36,561 nt of DNA from Lachnospiraceae bacterium (GTDB taxonomy: Bacteria > Bacillota > Clostridia > Lachnospirales > Lachnospiraceae): positions 1 to 36,561 of the forward strand of contig JAFXGR010000036.1 in NCBI GenBank assembly GCA_017520155.1, written 5' to 3'. Under the pieces are notes generated by a model that saw only the letters and a program-made list of their open reading frames with translations, ran no database searches and was not told where the DNA came from. Each line of letters starts with the position of its first letter. The stretch's first letter is position 1. Positions 1-8,103 of this stretch are shown piece after piece. A program made the translations under genes and the position numbers.

Positions 1-1
1 A

Positions 2-61
2 AATGAATATGAGGATAAGTATTGGAAAGAGCTAAAGAATTTAGAATTAATTGCAGGTTAA
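2..61 (+). CDS. C-terminal tail of an unidentified protein, cut by window start
   Basis: An open frame enters from the left edge and ends at TAA 59-61, giving the last 19 residues of a charged protein (NEYEDKYWKELKNLELIAG). It is too short to assign a family. The segment KYWK followed ten residues later by ELI recurs in a second short frame at 2001-2063, on the far side of the integrase. This suggests that both are copies of one gene's 3' end. Codon use is ordinary for the region. Coding status is plausible but unproven. Confidence 0.35.
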   Translation, partial: NEYEDKYWKELKNLELIAG

Positions 62-69
62 GAATGATG

Positions 70-472
70 TTATGAAAAAAGTTCACGTTTAATTTGTACT
101 TTTTCTTGACAGAGCACCACTTCCTTAGCCGGAGCTGTAGCAACATCCGCGTTATCCTCTGCTTTTATAACTGCTTTGCTTCCGTACTCTTTTTCCAAAG
201 CTTCATAAAACAGTTTGTTTTTCAGTTCTCTTGCAGCTTTCAGTACATCGTGAATCAGAAGTGCCAGTCGGTTGGTTGCTCCTCGTATGATATTGGCAAG
301 CAGTTCCGGACAGTTCCCCCATGCTTTGATGGAGTTGCGGATACGGTCTGTGATAAATTCCTTTTTTATCTGCCTTTATCTGTTCCGCTTTGGGATTATT
401 CTTACCGATTTTCTTGGTGGCAAGGTATAATCCATTTCTGTCGAATACTCGGAAGATTCCGAATCGGTATAG
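70..472 (-). pseudogene. Decayed mobile-element protein fragment, frameshifted
   Basis: Read on the minus strand, the segment codes for a tail beginning FRVFDRNGLYLATKKIG and running to about position 366. There an A6 run on the minus strand moves the frame by one base. Removing one A joins ...EQIKADKK to EFITDRIRNSIKAWGNCPEL and continues without a stop to ...VQIKRELFS at 70-72. A stop at 473-475 limits the reading frame upstream and no start codon is visible, so this is a 5'-truncated, frameshifted remnant. It lies next to a Tn916-type integrase, so it probably belonged to the same integrative element. I do not recognise the family. A forward-strand open frame over the same bases gives a Cys/Phe-rich low-complexity product and is an artefact. 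Confidence 0.5.
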
Positions 473-492
473 TTAGACAACCGGAGTTATGA

Positions 493-648
493 TACAATGA
501 GTGCAAGCGAGTCAAACTGTTTACAGATTTGACGAGCGACGAATTGGCTTACGGACTTGTCCGTAAGATATTTACACGCAAGAAGCATTTTATCAGTTCC
601 GATTGTCGATATCGAAAGGAGAAACGATTATGGCAAAAGGTTCTGTAA
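493..648 (+). pseudogene. Possible remnant of a small element-borne protein
   Basis: An open frame with no start codon reads NECKRVKLFTDLTSDELAYG and continues through a basic stretch (LVRKIFTRKKHF) to TAA at 646-648, overlapping the start of the integrase. The amphipathic, basic composition would suit the C-terminal end of a small DNA-binding or regulatory protein of the kind often found just upstream of integrase genes. No family is recognised. A stop at 490-492 truncates it. This is a tentative call based only on composition and position. Confidence 0.25.
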
Positions 649-1927
649 GGAAAAAAGGCAAGAAATGGTATTACCGCTATTACGTGGAGATGCCAGTGAT
701 AACTTGGTTCAGAAGGAATGCGTGGGGACAGAAAGTAAGTCAGAAACGGAAAAACTGCTCCGTAAGGCTATGGAGGAATACGAAAGTAAGAAAATCGTAG
801 CCAAAACGGAGAACATCACACTGGGAGAGCTTTTGGATGTGTGGGTGGATGAGGAGCTGAAAGTCAGTTCCCTTAGTAATAACACTGTAACCCTTTATCT
901 TGGTGTAGTGAAGATTATGAAAAGACACCCTTTAAGCAAAAGAAAGCTTCGGACAGTCACAAGTGAACACATGCATGAGTATATGGATTATTTAAGCTTC
1001 GGTGGAACGGCTCCCGATGGTACGGAAGCAAAACCGTTAAGCATAGACCGTATCCATTCATTTTCAGCAGTGTTACAGAGGGCTTTCCGGTATGCGGTGT
1101 TTCCAAAGCAGTATATCAGTTTCAATCCTATGCAGTATGTAGTAATCAGACGACCGACACAGGAAGTGGATCTGTTCGCTACGGAAGATGAAGAATTTTC
1201 GCAGGAAAAGACCATTACCCATCAGCAGTACAATGAAATCATAGCTTATCTTACCAAAAAGAAAAGCTCCTCACTGCTGGCAGTGCAGATAGCATATTAT
1301 GCAGGTCTGCGAATTGGGGAAGTGACCAGATTATCTTGGGATGACATCAACTTAGAGGAACAGTATCTGACGGTGCGTAGGAGCTTAAGCCGGAACAATG
1401 CAAGGCATAAGCTGGAGCTTGGACCTACCAAGCGTAAGAAGGTCAGAATCGTAGACTTTGGCGATACCCTCGCTGAAATTTTACGAAAGGCAAAAAAGGA
1501 ACAGCACAAGCAACGCTTTCAGTACGAACAGCTTTATCAGCGAAATTACTACAAGGAAGTCAGAGAAAAGAACAGAGTTTACTACGAACTGTATTCATTG
1601 GATGGAACACAGGAAGTGCCGGAGGACTACACAGAGATTTCACTGGTGTGTGTCAGACAGGACGGAATGTACTTAGGAAGGGAAGCACTGGACTGGATGT
1701 GCAGGTCAATCAGGAAGCACCTGAAAGGATTTGAAAACTTTCACTTCCATTCATTACGACACACTTACACAAGCAATCTGTTAGCAAACGGAGCACCGCC
1801 AAAGGATGTGCAGGAGCTCTTGGGACACTCCGCAGTAAGTACCACAATGAATATTTACGCTCCCGCTACAAGGGAAGCTAAGAAGAATTCAGCAAGGCTT
1901 CTTGATAAGGTAGTGGGGAAGGATTAA
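630..1927 (+). pseudogene. Tyrosine recombinase/integrase, Tn916-type, N-terminal frameshift
   Basis: This site-specific recombinase excises and integrates a mobile element. The proper start is ATG 630, behind AAAGGAG at about 616-621, giving MAKGSVRKKGKKWYYRYYVE, a typical arm-binding N-terminal domain. Near 689-692 one base is missing: the sequence reads GTG GAG ATG where GTG GAA GAT GCC would be expected. Translation from 630 therefore ends by about 800, while the rest continues in the next frame (DNLVQKECVGTESKS onward). The core-binding and catalytic domains are otherwise complete. They include the AGLRIGE arginine, the HSLRH box, the LLGHS histidine and the nucleophile Tyr in STTMNIYAP. 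It is probably inactive unless the missing base is a sequencing error. A TTG-initiated frame from 557 is open but has no support upstream of the shift. Confidence 0.85.
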
Positions 1928-1938
1928 AACGAAAACAA

Positions 1939-1988
1939 CACTTTTTCCCTTATAGTTTCCTCACAAGGGAAAAAATAAGGGAAAAGTG
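1939..1988. repeat. Imperfect inverted repeat just downstream of integrase
   Basis: CACTTTTTCCCTTAT at 1939-1953 is matched in inverted orientation by ATAAGGGAAAAGTG at 1975-1988, with a single bulged T. A nested TTTCC/GGGAAA pairing lies inside. It begins 12 bases after the integrase stop. Tn916-type integrases bind short repeats near the element ends, so this may be an arm-type site or a terminal repeat. It could equally be a weak terminator, but no T-run follows on the plus strand. Confidence 0.45.
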
Positions 1989-2000
1989 CAAATTACATAG

Positions 2001-2063
2001 ATGTTGATGGGCGGAAAAGCCCGTAAATACTGGAAAGTTGGAGAAATACATGAATTAATTTGA
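2001..2063 (+). pseudogene. Second copy of a gene tail beyond the integrase
   Basis: This short frame ends at TGA 2061-2063 and reads MLMGGKARKYWKVGEIHELI. It aligns without gaps to the tail at the window start. TAARTAYTGGAAAG (2024-2037 against 16-29) matches at 12 of 14 bases, and GAATTAATT (2052-2060 against 44-52) is identical, with the same 14-base spacing and the same frame. The likeliest reading is a duplicated or replaced gene 3' end flanking an integrated element. Chance cannot be excluded over so short a stretch. Confidence 0.35.
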
Positions 2064-2574
2064 ATTGTAGGTGTGGTGAAAGCTGACTTATTTATATTCA
2101 TTGGTGTAGGATTTATAGCAATACGTCCAAATGGTGATTTGAGCTTTTCTTATAATCTAGGTAATCCATATGTTTTTGGGAAGCTGATGAAAGTATAAAA
2201 ATACCTATAGATGAAAAGCTGAAAGCATACATTGATTGTTTAAAAAGAGCAGAAAAGTTAACCTTGCAGGATGCAAGTGTAAATATTGTAGAATTTGACG
2301 TGACGGTCGATAAATATATTACTTGGAAAGCTTTAGTAAGCTATATATCCTGGGATTTTTACTATTTTGGTTTGGATTTTTAGGTGCAGAACTATTTTGG
2401 TGTATCAAAGATAAGAATTATAATACCATATGGTTTACTTTACCTTTTTGGATTGTGGGGATCTCTCTTATTAAGAGAAGACTTCTTTGTAAGCAAACAA
2501 ATAGAGATGGTAAAATATCAATTCACGCGGGAATAATTCTAAGTGTACTATCAATACTAGTGCAACGGTTTTAA
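2064..2574 (+). pseudogene. Membrane protein gene broken by two single-base shifts
   Basis: Three consecutive frames join into one plausible protein. The first runs from about 2073 (GTG) as VVKADLFIFIGVGFIAIRPN to NLGNPYVFG at about 2172. The second starts near 2175 with ADESIKIPIDEKLKAYIDCL and continues to VDKYITW. The third starts near 2325 with SFSKLYILGFLLFWFGFLGA and runs to VLSILVQRF. The last part has two or three strongly hydrophobic segments, so the product would be membrane-anchored with a soluble N-terminal domain. Single-base losses near 2175 and 2325 explain both frame changes. The final 83 residues are open from TTG 2323, but no ribosome binding site supports translation from there. 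No family is recognised. It lies just outside the integrase scar and shows the same kind of decay. Confidence 0.5.
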
Positions 2575-2717
2575 ATTAACTATACCATATCACATGCCTA
2601 TTTTCCTGATAGCAAAGAGATTGTATAATATAAAAATATGTAGCAGAATTCACTTGTTGATATTTGGCACAGGGAAAGGTGGATCGTCAGGATTATTTAT
2701 TATAACGGAGGAAAAAA

Positions 2718-2960
2718 ATGAAAAAGTTAATGGCAGTTATTTCAGCAGTAATTGGATTTTTACTTATTGGCTGGGGAGTAAATTTAAAAATGAATAATTC
2801 TGTGGCCATTAGTATTATCGGTGGTGCAGACGGACCAACATCTGTTTTTATAGCAGGAAAAATTGGGGATGGAATGATAGGTGGAATAATCCTTGGTGGT
2901 GTTATTTTTACGGGATTAGCGATTATAATTATCAGAAATAATAAAAAGAAAAAAAGATGA
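2718..2960 (+). CDS. Small membrane protein with ADGPTS motif
   Basis: This 80-residue protein has a clear GGAGG site (about 2706-2710) ahead of ATG 2718. The first hydrophobic segment is residues 4-23 (AVISAVIGFLLIGWGVNL). A loop follows that carries SIIGGADGPTSVFIAGKIGD, then a glycine-rich second membrane segment (GGIILGGVIFTGLAIIII) and a basic tail NNKKKKR. The GGADGPTS sequence resembles a conserved transmembrane motif of the beta subunit of sodium-pumping decarboxylases (OadB/GcdB), which are about 370-430 residues long. Here it sits in a stand-alone mini-protein, so decarboxylase activity should not be assumed. The basic tail predicts a cytoplasmic C-terminus. It appears to be transcribed alone. 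The function is unknown. Confidence 0.75.
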   Translation: MKKLMAVISAVIGFLLIGWGVNLKMNNSVAISIIGGADGPTSVFIAGKIGDGMIGGIILGGVIFTGLAIIIIRNNKKKKR

Positions 2961-3083
2961 AAAATGTAATTCAAAAAAGAAGGAAGGATTTTGTTTCAAT
3001 TCAGGTGCTTCTTTTGCATACATTTCTATATCATTGTATTCTGTTATTAATGAATAGTAAAAATGAAAGATGAGATATAAAAG

Positions 3084-4031
3084 ATGAAAACAAATGAACA
3101 ATCGACAATTTTTGCACATCCGTTTATTATGGTTATTTTGGCCACTATATGTTGTTTTTTATGGGGAAGTGCATTCCCGGCAATTAAATTAGGTTATAGA
3201 TGGTTTAATATCGCCGGGGAAGCAACAGGAACACAGATATTGTTTGCAGGTTATCGTTTTACCTTAGCAGGAATATTAACTGTGGTAATAGGAAGTATCT
3301 TGGCAGGAAAGATACTGCTTCCCAAGAAAAAATCATTAAAAAAAATAGCAGTATTATCTATCTTCCAAACATCATTGCATTATTTTTGTTTTTATATAGG
3401 ATTAGCACATACCACCGGAGTAAAGTCTTCCATATTGAATGGTATTAGTGTGTTTGTTGCAATTTTAGTTGCATCATTAATATTTAAACAAGAGAAACTG
3501 ACACCGGTTAAATTATTTGGAAGTGTACTGGGTTTTGGAGGGATTGTGCTGGTTAATCTGACCGGTACAGGACTGGACTTTAGCTTTAGAATGCAGGGTG
3601 AGGGGATGATCATCCTCTCCACTATATGTTATGGAATATCCTCTGCACTGATTCGCCTGTATAGGAAGGAAGAGAATCCTGTAGTTTTAAGCGGCTATCA
3701 GTTTACTTTAGGTGGTTTGGTTATGATTGTGGCAGGGTATCTGGCAGGAGGTAGATTAACTGTATGGACAGGAAAAGGAGTTTCCATAGTAATCTATCTG
3801 GCATTCGTATCTGCCATTGCCTATACGGTGTGGTCGCTTTTGTTACATTATAATGAGGTATCTAAAGTTGCTGTTTTTGGTTGTCTGAATCCGGTATTTG
3901 GAGCCATTCTTTCAGCAGTAATTTTAAAAGAAAGCGGACAGAGCTTTGGAATAAAAGAAGTAATCGCTCTGATCTTAATTTCCGGCGGGATATTTATTGT
4001 TCAGAAAGGTAAGGTAGACAAAGTTAATTAA
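3084..4031 (+). CDS. EamA/DMT-family transporter
   Basis: This 315-residue integral membrane protein has about ten hydrophobic helices arranged as two tandem EamA repeats. The first repeat begins near residue 14 (VILATICCFLWGSAFPAIKL, with the family hallmark FLWGSAFPAIK). The second begins near residue 172 (GEGMIILSTICYGISSALIR). The C-terminal helix ends in a short basic tail, FIVQKGKVDKVN. Members export or import small metabolites such as amino acids, nucleosides or sugars; the substrate cannot be read from the sequence. The start ATG 3084 follows only a weak purine-rich stretch. It stands alone between unrelated genes, and length and topology are normal for the drug/metabolite transporter superfamily. 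Confidence 0.9.
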   Translation: MKTNEQSTIFAHPFIMVILATICCFLWGSAFPAIKLGYRWFNIAGEATGTQILFAGYRFTLAGILTVVIGSILAGKILLPKKKSLKKIAVLSIFQTSLHYFCFYIGLAHTTGVKSSILNGISVFVAILVASLIFKQEKLTPVKLFGSVLGFGGIVLVNLTGTGLDFSFRMQGEGMIILSTICYGISSALIRLYRKEENPVVLSGYQFTLGGLVMIVAGYLAGGRLTVWTGKGVSIVIYLAFVSAIAYTVWSLLLHYNEVSKVAVFGCLNPVFGAILSAVILKESGQSFGIKEVIALILISGGIFIVQKGKVDKVN

Positions 4032-4140
4032 TGGTATAGAATTGGAAAGAAGTAGTTATCATGAAGATTGTGGCTGGACCTATAATCCGGAAAAATAGTT
4101 TTTATGTAATAAAGTATATTGAAAGAAAGAGAAATATCCT

Positions 4141-5070
4141 ATGACAGAAGATTTATACAGTATCCAAAATCCCTTTTCCTGTGATCAGGATAAGCAGACA
4201 GAAATAGATAAAACTTCGGAAAAAGAGATTCTTGTGGTGAGTTTTGGAACCTCCTATGAAGAAAGCTGCAGAGAAGATATTGGAGGGATAGAAAAGGCAT
4301 TAAAAGAAGCTTATCCTCATTGGCAAGTACAAAGAGTATTTTCCAATCAGCATATTATTGACAGAATCCGTATTCAGACAAATACAACAATTTACAATGT
4401 AGACCAAGCCTTCCGGGAGGCAGTTAATAAAGGGGTAAAATATCTGGTGGTTCATCCTACCTTTTTGATTGGGGGAATAGAATACGAAAAACTAAAACAG
4501 AAGGTAAAGCTTTATGAAGAGCAGTTTTTATCATTACAATTAATTGAACCGTTATTAGAAGAAAATAAGCAGGATAAAGAAAAGAAAACAGAGAGAAAAG
4601 CTGATGTAGCTAAGATTATGGCAGACCAAATGATGAAGGAGGCAGGAATTTCTACTTGGGAAGAAACCATAGAAAAAAAGATTGCTTTTATTCTCTTGGG
4701 CCACGGTTCTTATCATCATGCCGCAGTTGCTTATGGGGATATGGAAAAGATAATTCAGGAGAGAGGATACGAAAATGTGTTTTTGGGACTGCTAGAGGGA
4801 AAGGAAGAATACACTCCGCAGGCTCTGATTGATAAAATATCTGAGAAAGGCTATACCAGAATTATTATGCGTCCTCTAATGGTATCGGCAGGCAAGCATG
4901 CCTATGTGGATATGGCAGGAGAGAAAAAGAATTCATGGTTATCTTTATTTAAGGATTCCCAAAAATTTGAAGAGGTTCAGCTGCAGATAAAGGGGATGGG
5001 CAGAATAAAGGAAATTCAGCAAATTTATATTCACAAGATAAAAGACGAAATAGGTGTAACAGTTTCTTAA
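4141..5070 (+). CDS. cbiK: Sirohydrochlorin cobaltochelatase (CbiK type)
   Basis: The 309-residue protein is predicted to insert Co2+ into sirohydrochlorin or factor II in the anaerobic cobalamin route. The N-terminal chelatase half starts ILVVSFGTSYEES (residues 30-42) and includes VVHPTFLIGGIEYE (103-116). The second half carries LLGHGSYHHAAVAYG (185-199), with His188 as the likely metal-binding residue, and MVSAGKHAYVDMAGE (247-261), with the second conserved His253. A charged linker (residues 140-155, EENKQDKEKKTERKAD) and a 28-residue N-terminal lead make it longer than typical CbiK proteins of about 260 residues. No other cob/cbi gene is in the window, and no signal peptide is present. 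It might instead serve siroheme or coenzyme F430-like pathways, but the HAYVDMAG motif fits CbiK best. Confidence 0.85.
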   Translation: MTEDLYSIQNPFSCDQDKQTEIDKTSEKEILVVSFGTSYEESCREDIGGIEKALKEAYPHWQVQRVFSNQHIIDRIRIQTNTTIYNVDQAFREAVNKGVKYLVVHPTFLIGGIEYEKLKQKVKLYEEQFLSLQLIEPLLEENKQDKEKKTERKADVAKIMADQMMKEAGISTWEETIEKKIAFILLGHGSYHHAAVAYGDMEKIIQERGYENVFLGLLEGKEEYTPQALIDKISEKGYTRIIMRPLMVSAGKHAYVDMAGEKKNSWLSLFKDSQKFEEVQLQIKGMGRIKEIQQIYIHKIKDEIGVTVS

Positions 5071-5197
5071 AAAATGATATTCCGGTGCATCTATTAAAAA
5101 TATGATAGAGCATAAATAAAAAGAGCTTTTAGAAATGGCAGAGATAAAGGCTTAGAGATTTTGAGAATCTATATATGTAAAAATGGAGAAAAAGAAG

Positions 5198-6079
5198 ATG
5201 GCGAAAAGAGGAAAAATATACTATAGATGGATATTTTGTATACTTATCTGTCTATTATTGGCAGGCTGTAAAAGTGGAACCTTGGAGGAAACAAAGGGAG
5301 AAAATACAAAAAAGGATTATCTGATAGAAGGAGAGATTATAAAAGAAGAACCAATATCACAAGAAACAAAAAGTGAGTCCCTGGAAGAAACTTCCATGCC
5401 TGCAGAAGTTTCAGAGATTAATACACAAGAGGAAATTGAGGAGGAAGAGGATATGGTTTATCGCCAACTCTCCCTTATTGCCCAAAACAGGCAGATGTGG
5501 CTTGAAGATTATGAATCTCTTGGGTATATTGTACATTATGCAGTAACTGATCTGGACCAAAACGGAAGATATGAGATTGTTATTTCCGGCATGGGAGGAA
5601 CAGGACTTTATACAACCAGCAGAATATTTGAGGTAAATGAATCCTTGGATGGGATAAGAGAGTGTATCACAGACTTTTTGGAAGGCTCAGAGCCGGATCT
5701 TGTGGAGGAGGTCTGGGAGCGATATTTAGATGAGAACTTTCTTCCTCATTATGTAGTTGAAGATATTACCAGAAATGGTATGTATGGAGCTTTTTTGGCA
5801 ACCATGGAGCTGGTGATGGAGGAGGGGAAAATTTCTACCAATTATCTTGCAGGAAAGGAAACAATAGCAGGAGAAACCCAGGAGGATGATTATACCCTTA
5901 TTTTCACAGATAGTGAGGGAAATGTTATATCAGAGGAAGAGTATAACAATATCGTATCAGAGTATTTTGCCGGATACGAAAGGGAGGAAAAAAAGATTGG
6001 ATGGCAGGACGTAACTGAGCTTAAAGAAAGCACAAAGGAAATTATCCTGCAGCTTGAGCAATCATTTTTTACTTTATAA
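5198..6079 (+). CDS. Secreted lipoprotein, function unknown
   Basis: A signal peptide with a basic start (MAKRGKIYYR) and hydrophobic core (WIFCILICLL) leads to the lipobox LAGC, so Cys24 should be lipidated and the protein anchored on the outer face of the membrane. A Glu/Lys/Thr-rich linker follows to about residue 85. A globular domain then contains AVTDLDQNGRYEIVISGMGG, resembling the DxDxNGxxE calcium-binding-like loops common in clostridial lipoproteins. I prefer ATG 5198 because GGAG at 5184-5187 is correctly spaced from it; the in-frame ATG at 5183 has no such site. A strong hairpin follows at 6216-6252. No ligand or enzymatic role can be assigned. Confidence 0.8.
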   Translation: MAKRGKIYYRWIFCILICLLLAGCKSGTLEETKGENTKKDYLIEGEIIKEEPISQETKSESLEETSMPAEVSEINTQEEIEEEEDMVYRQLSLIAQNRQMWLEDYESLGYIVHYAVTDLDQNGRYEIVISGMGGTGLYTTSRIFEVNESLDGIRECITDFLEGSEPDLVEEVWERYLDENFLPHYVVEDITRNGMYGAFLATMELVMEEGKISTNYLAGKETIAGETQEDDYTLIFTDSEGNVISEEEYNNIVSEYFAGYEREEKKIGWQDVTELKESTKEIILQLEQSFFTL

Positions 6080-6202
6080 TTCATAAAAGTTGATGTATTA
6101 TACCAATTAGAGTGTACCGACCGGGAAACAGGAAGTGATTTCCGGGAAGAATATAGTTCATTCGGAAGAATTAAATAGACAAGTTGGAAAGTATAGATTA
6201 AA

Positions 6203-6252
6203 AAAAAGAAAAGGTTAAGGGAAGGTTGATGGAGAAATCATGCCTTCCCTTA
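6203..6252 (-). terminator. Intrinsic terminator between convergent genes
   Basis: TAAGGGAAGG at 6216-6225 pairs perfectly with CCTTCCCTTA at 6243-6252 around a 17-base loop. On the minus strand the hairpin is followed by a T-rich run (CTTTTCTTTTTTTT). It therefore ends the ATPase transcript, and it may also block read-through from the lipoprotein gene. Confidence 0.8.
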
Positions 6253-6279
6253 TTGCTGTTTAAAGCAGGTAGAATAAGC

Positions 6280-7983
6280 TTATTTGGTAAATAGCAGTTT
6301 ACGGTAACGATTGATACAGGCAGCAATCTCTATTCTTCTTGGACGAGCCAGTGAATCCCTTACTTTTCCGGAGGGGAATAAAGCTTCCATTCCCTTATGG
6401 GTAATGAGATGTTCAATAAGAGAAAGAATTTCGTCCATGGTTCTTTTTCCGTCAAAAAGGGAAAGCTGTGCATATTTTAGAAGATAGCCCAAGGCCATGG
6501 TTTGCTCCCTGTCGATCAGCTGTTCCAAATAGCGTAGTTCAATGGTATCGTAGTTTAAGGATACCTCCTGTGTATCAAAAGCCTTTATTTTTATCCGGTC
6601 ATTCTTCTTTAATTCCGGATTAGCAACAGGACATCGCTGTGTGCTAAAGGAAGGAAAGTTTTCTGATGAAAAAGAAGACGGATAATAATCCTTAGCTGCT
6701 TCCTTTGCCTTTTGAGTAATATCGTAAGGAAGATATTCCTTCATTTGAATAATTCTGTCTGCAATAGAGAAAAAGGAACCGGAGCTGCCGGCCACAATAA
6801 TGGAAGAGATGTCCAGATTCCGGTACAGACTTTCTGCCCTTTGAATAAAAGGAATAATCGGTTCTTCCGTTGGAGATACCACAGACTGCATAAGCTGATC
6901 ACGAATCATGAAATTTGTGGCAGAGGTATCTTCGTCAATTAAAAACAGATTACATCCGCTTTCAATCCCTTCCATTAAGTTGGCTGCCTGGGAAGTACTT
7001 CCGCTGGCATCCTCAGTAGAAAATGCCTGGGTATCCTTTTTGCCGGGAAGGTTTTGGATAAAAGGAGAAATATCAACCTGCAAGATACTTCTTCCATCTT
7101 CTGCACGAAGCTTAAAGGCTGTTTCCTCTGTGATGACCAATTCCCTGCCATCCCCGGGAATATGGTTATACACTCCCTCCTGTAGAGCTTGCAGAACCGT
7201 GGATTTTCCGTGATATCCCCCACCGACAAAAAGGGTAATTCCTTTAGGAATCCCCATCCCTTTAATTGTGCCTCTGTTAGGAAGTGATATACTGACTTCC
7301 AAGGAAGAAGGAGACTGAAAGCAAATGCCATTTTTCATGGGAAGATCGGTAACACCGCTTTCTCTTGGAAGAAGAGAACCATTGGCAATAAAAGCACATA
7401 AGTTACGTTCCTTTAGCTGAGCTCTGATATAGCTTTGGTCCTCACACAATTGGATGGACTTTATCAGCTTATCTTTATTAATCTGTTGATAATATAAGCT
7501 TTTTTCCACACAGGAAGGAAGAATCTGAAAAAGCATTTTTTCCAATTCCTTAGCATCAATGGTTCTTCCTCTAGCAGGAAAACCTGCTTCAAAGCGAAGA
7601 ATTATTTTTTGCTCCGTAATTTGGCAGGCTGTTCGTTCCAAAACCTTTTGTCCGCAAAAGGAGATGGATAAAAGTCCGCTTTTTCCCGAACCCTTTGCTT
7701 CTTTATTGTGGCGGGAAAGCTGTTTTGCAAATAAGCGGGTTAAATGATCTTGAAGGGTAATACGTTTTGTATAGCAGTCAAATAACTCCTTTGGAAATTC
7801 TGCCCATTGATGGAGAAGATGGACAGACAGTCGTGAAGGAGAGGCAAAGGGATCTCCCTGGACATAATCTATGGAAAGATAGTATTTACCAAAATCATAG
7901 ATTCCGGTCAATTCCTTATATACAGGATAGCCTTTACGGTCTAGGGACAAAAGATGCTGTTTTAATTCTTTGGATGATTTCAT
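6280..7983 (-). CDS. ABC-class ATPase (COG3044/PF09818 type)
   Basis: This 567-residue cytoplasmic P-loop protein has no membrane segments. Its start is ATG 7983, behind AAAGGA; an upstream in-frame extension to 8184 is hydrophobic, lacks a ribosome binding site and spans the promoter, so it is rejected. Walker A is GGGYHGKST (residues 254-262), a possible signature loop is DASGSTSQA (325-333), and Walker B with catalytic acid is LFLIDEDTSA (346-355). The N-terminal 240 residues include the motif DYVQGDPFASPSRL (39-52), which is characteristic of the predicted ATPases of the ABC class. No permease gene is adjacent, so transport is unlikely. The substrate and biological role of this family are unknown. 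It is a single-gene unit with its own promoter (8075-8103) and terminator. Confidence 0.85.
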   Translation of the reverse strand: MKSSKELKQHLLSLDRKGYPVYKELTGIYDFGKYYLSIDYVQGDPFASPSRLSVHLLHQWAEFPKELFDCYTKRITLQDHLTRLFAKQLSRHNKEAKGSGKSGLLSISFCGQKVLERTACQITEQKIILRFEAGFPARGRTIDAKELEKMLFQILPSCVEKSLYYQQINKDKLIKSIQLCEDQSYIRAQLKERNLCAFIANGSLLPRESGVTDLPMKNGICFQSPSSLEVSISLPNRGTIKGMGIPKGITLFVGGGYHGKSTVLQALQEGVYNHIPGDGRELVITEETAFKLRAEDGRSILQVDISPFIQNLPGKKDTQAFSTEDASGSTSQAANLMEGIESGCNLFLIDEDTSATNFMIRDQLMQSVVSPTEEPIIPFIQRAESLYRNLDISSIIVAGSSGSFFSIADRIIQMKEYLPYDITQKAKEAAKDYYPSSFSSENFPSFSTQRCPVANPELKKNDRIKIKAFDTQEVSLNYDTIELRYLEQLIDREQTMALGYLLKYAQLSLFDGKRTMDEILSLIEHLITHKGMEALFPSGKVRDSLARPRRIEIAACINRYRKLLFTK

Positions 7984-8074
7984 AAAGTATCCTTTCTTGT
8001 AAAAACATTCTGGTATAGTACTGGAATCTTTACCTTTAAGGAAAAGAAGCAGATTATATTTTCTTCTGGAGATA

Positions 8075-8103
8075 ATCTTAGAAAAAGTTAAAGAGCTTGT
8101 CAA
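8075..8103 (-). promoter_or_regulatory. Sigma-A-type promoter of the ABC-class ATPase
   Basis: On the minus strand a perfect -35 TTGACA (8098-8103) is followed by a 17-base spacer and -10 TAAGAT (8075-8080). The transcript would start near 8068, about 85 bases ahead of the start codon at 7983. Confidence 0.7.

Noticed and set aside
94..492. Plus-strand open frame of 132 codons at the left end
   Set aside because: Its product is Cys/Phe-rich without motif or ribosome binding site, while the minus strand of the same bases gives a protein-like sequence with one repairable frameshift.
557..629. TTG-initiated extension of the integrase frame
   Set aside because: It has no ribosome binding site and the true N-terminal domain is in another frame from ATG 630.
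4032..4140. Cobalamin riboswitch ahead of the cobaltochelatase gene
   Set aside because: No B12-box-like sequence or extended pairing is visible in 109 bases.
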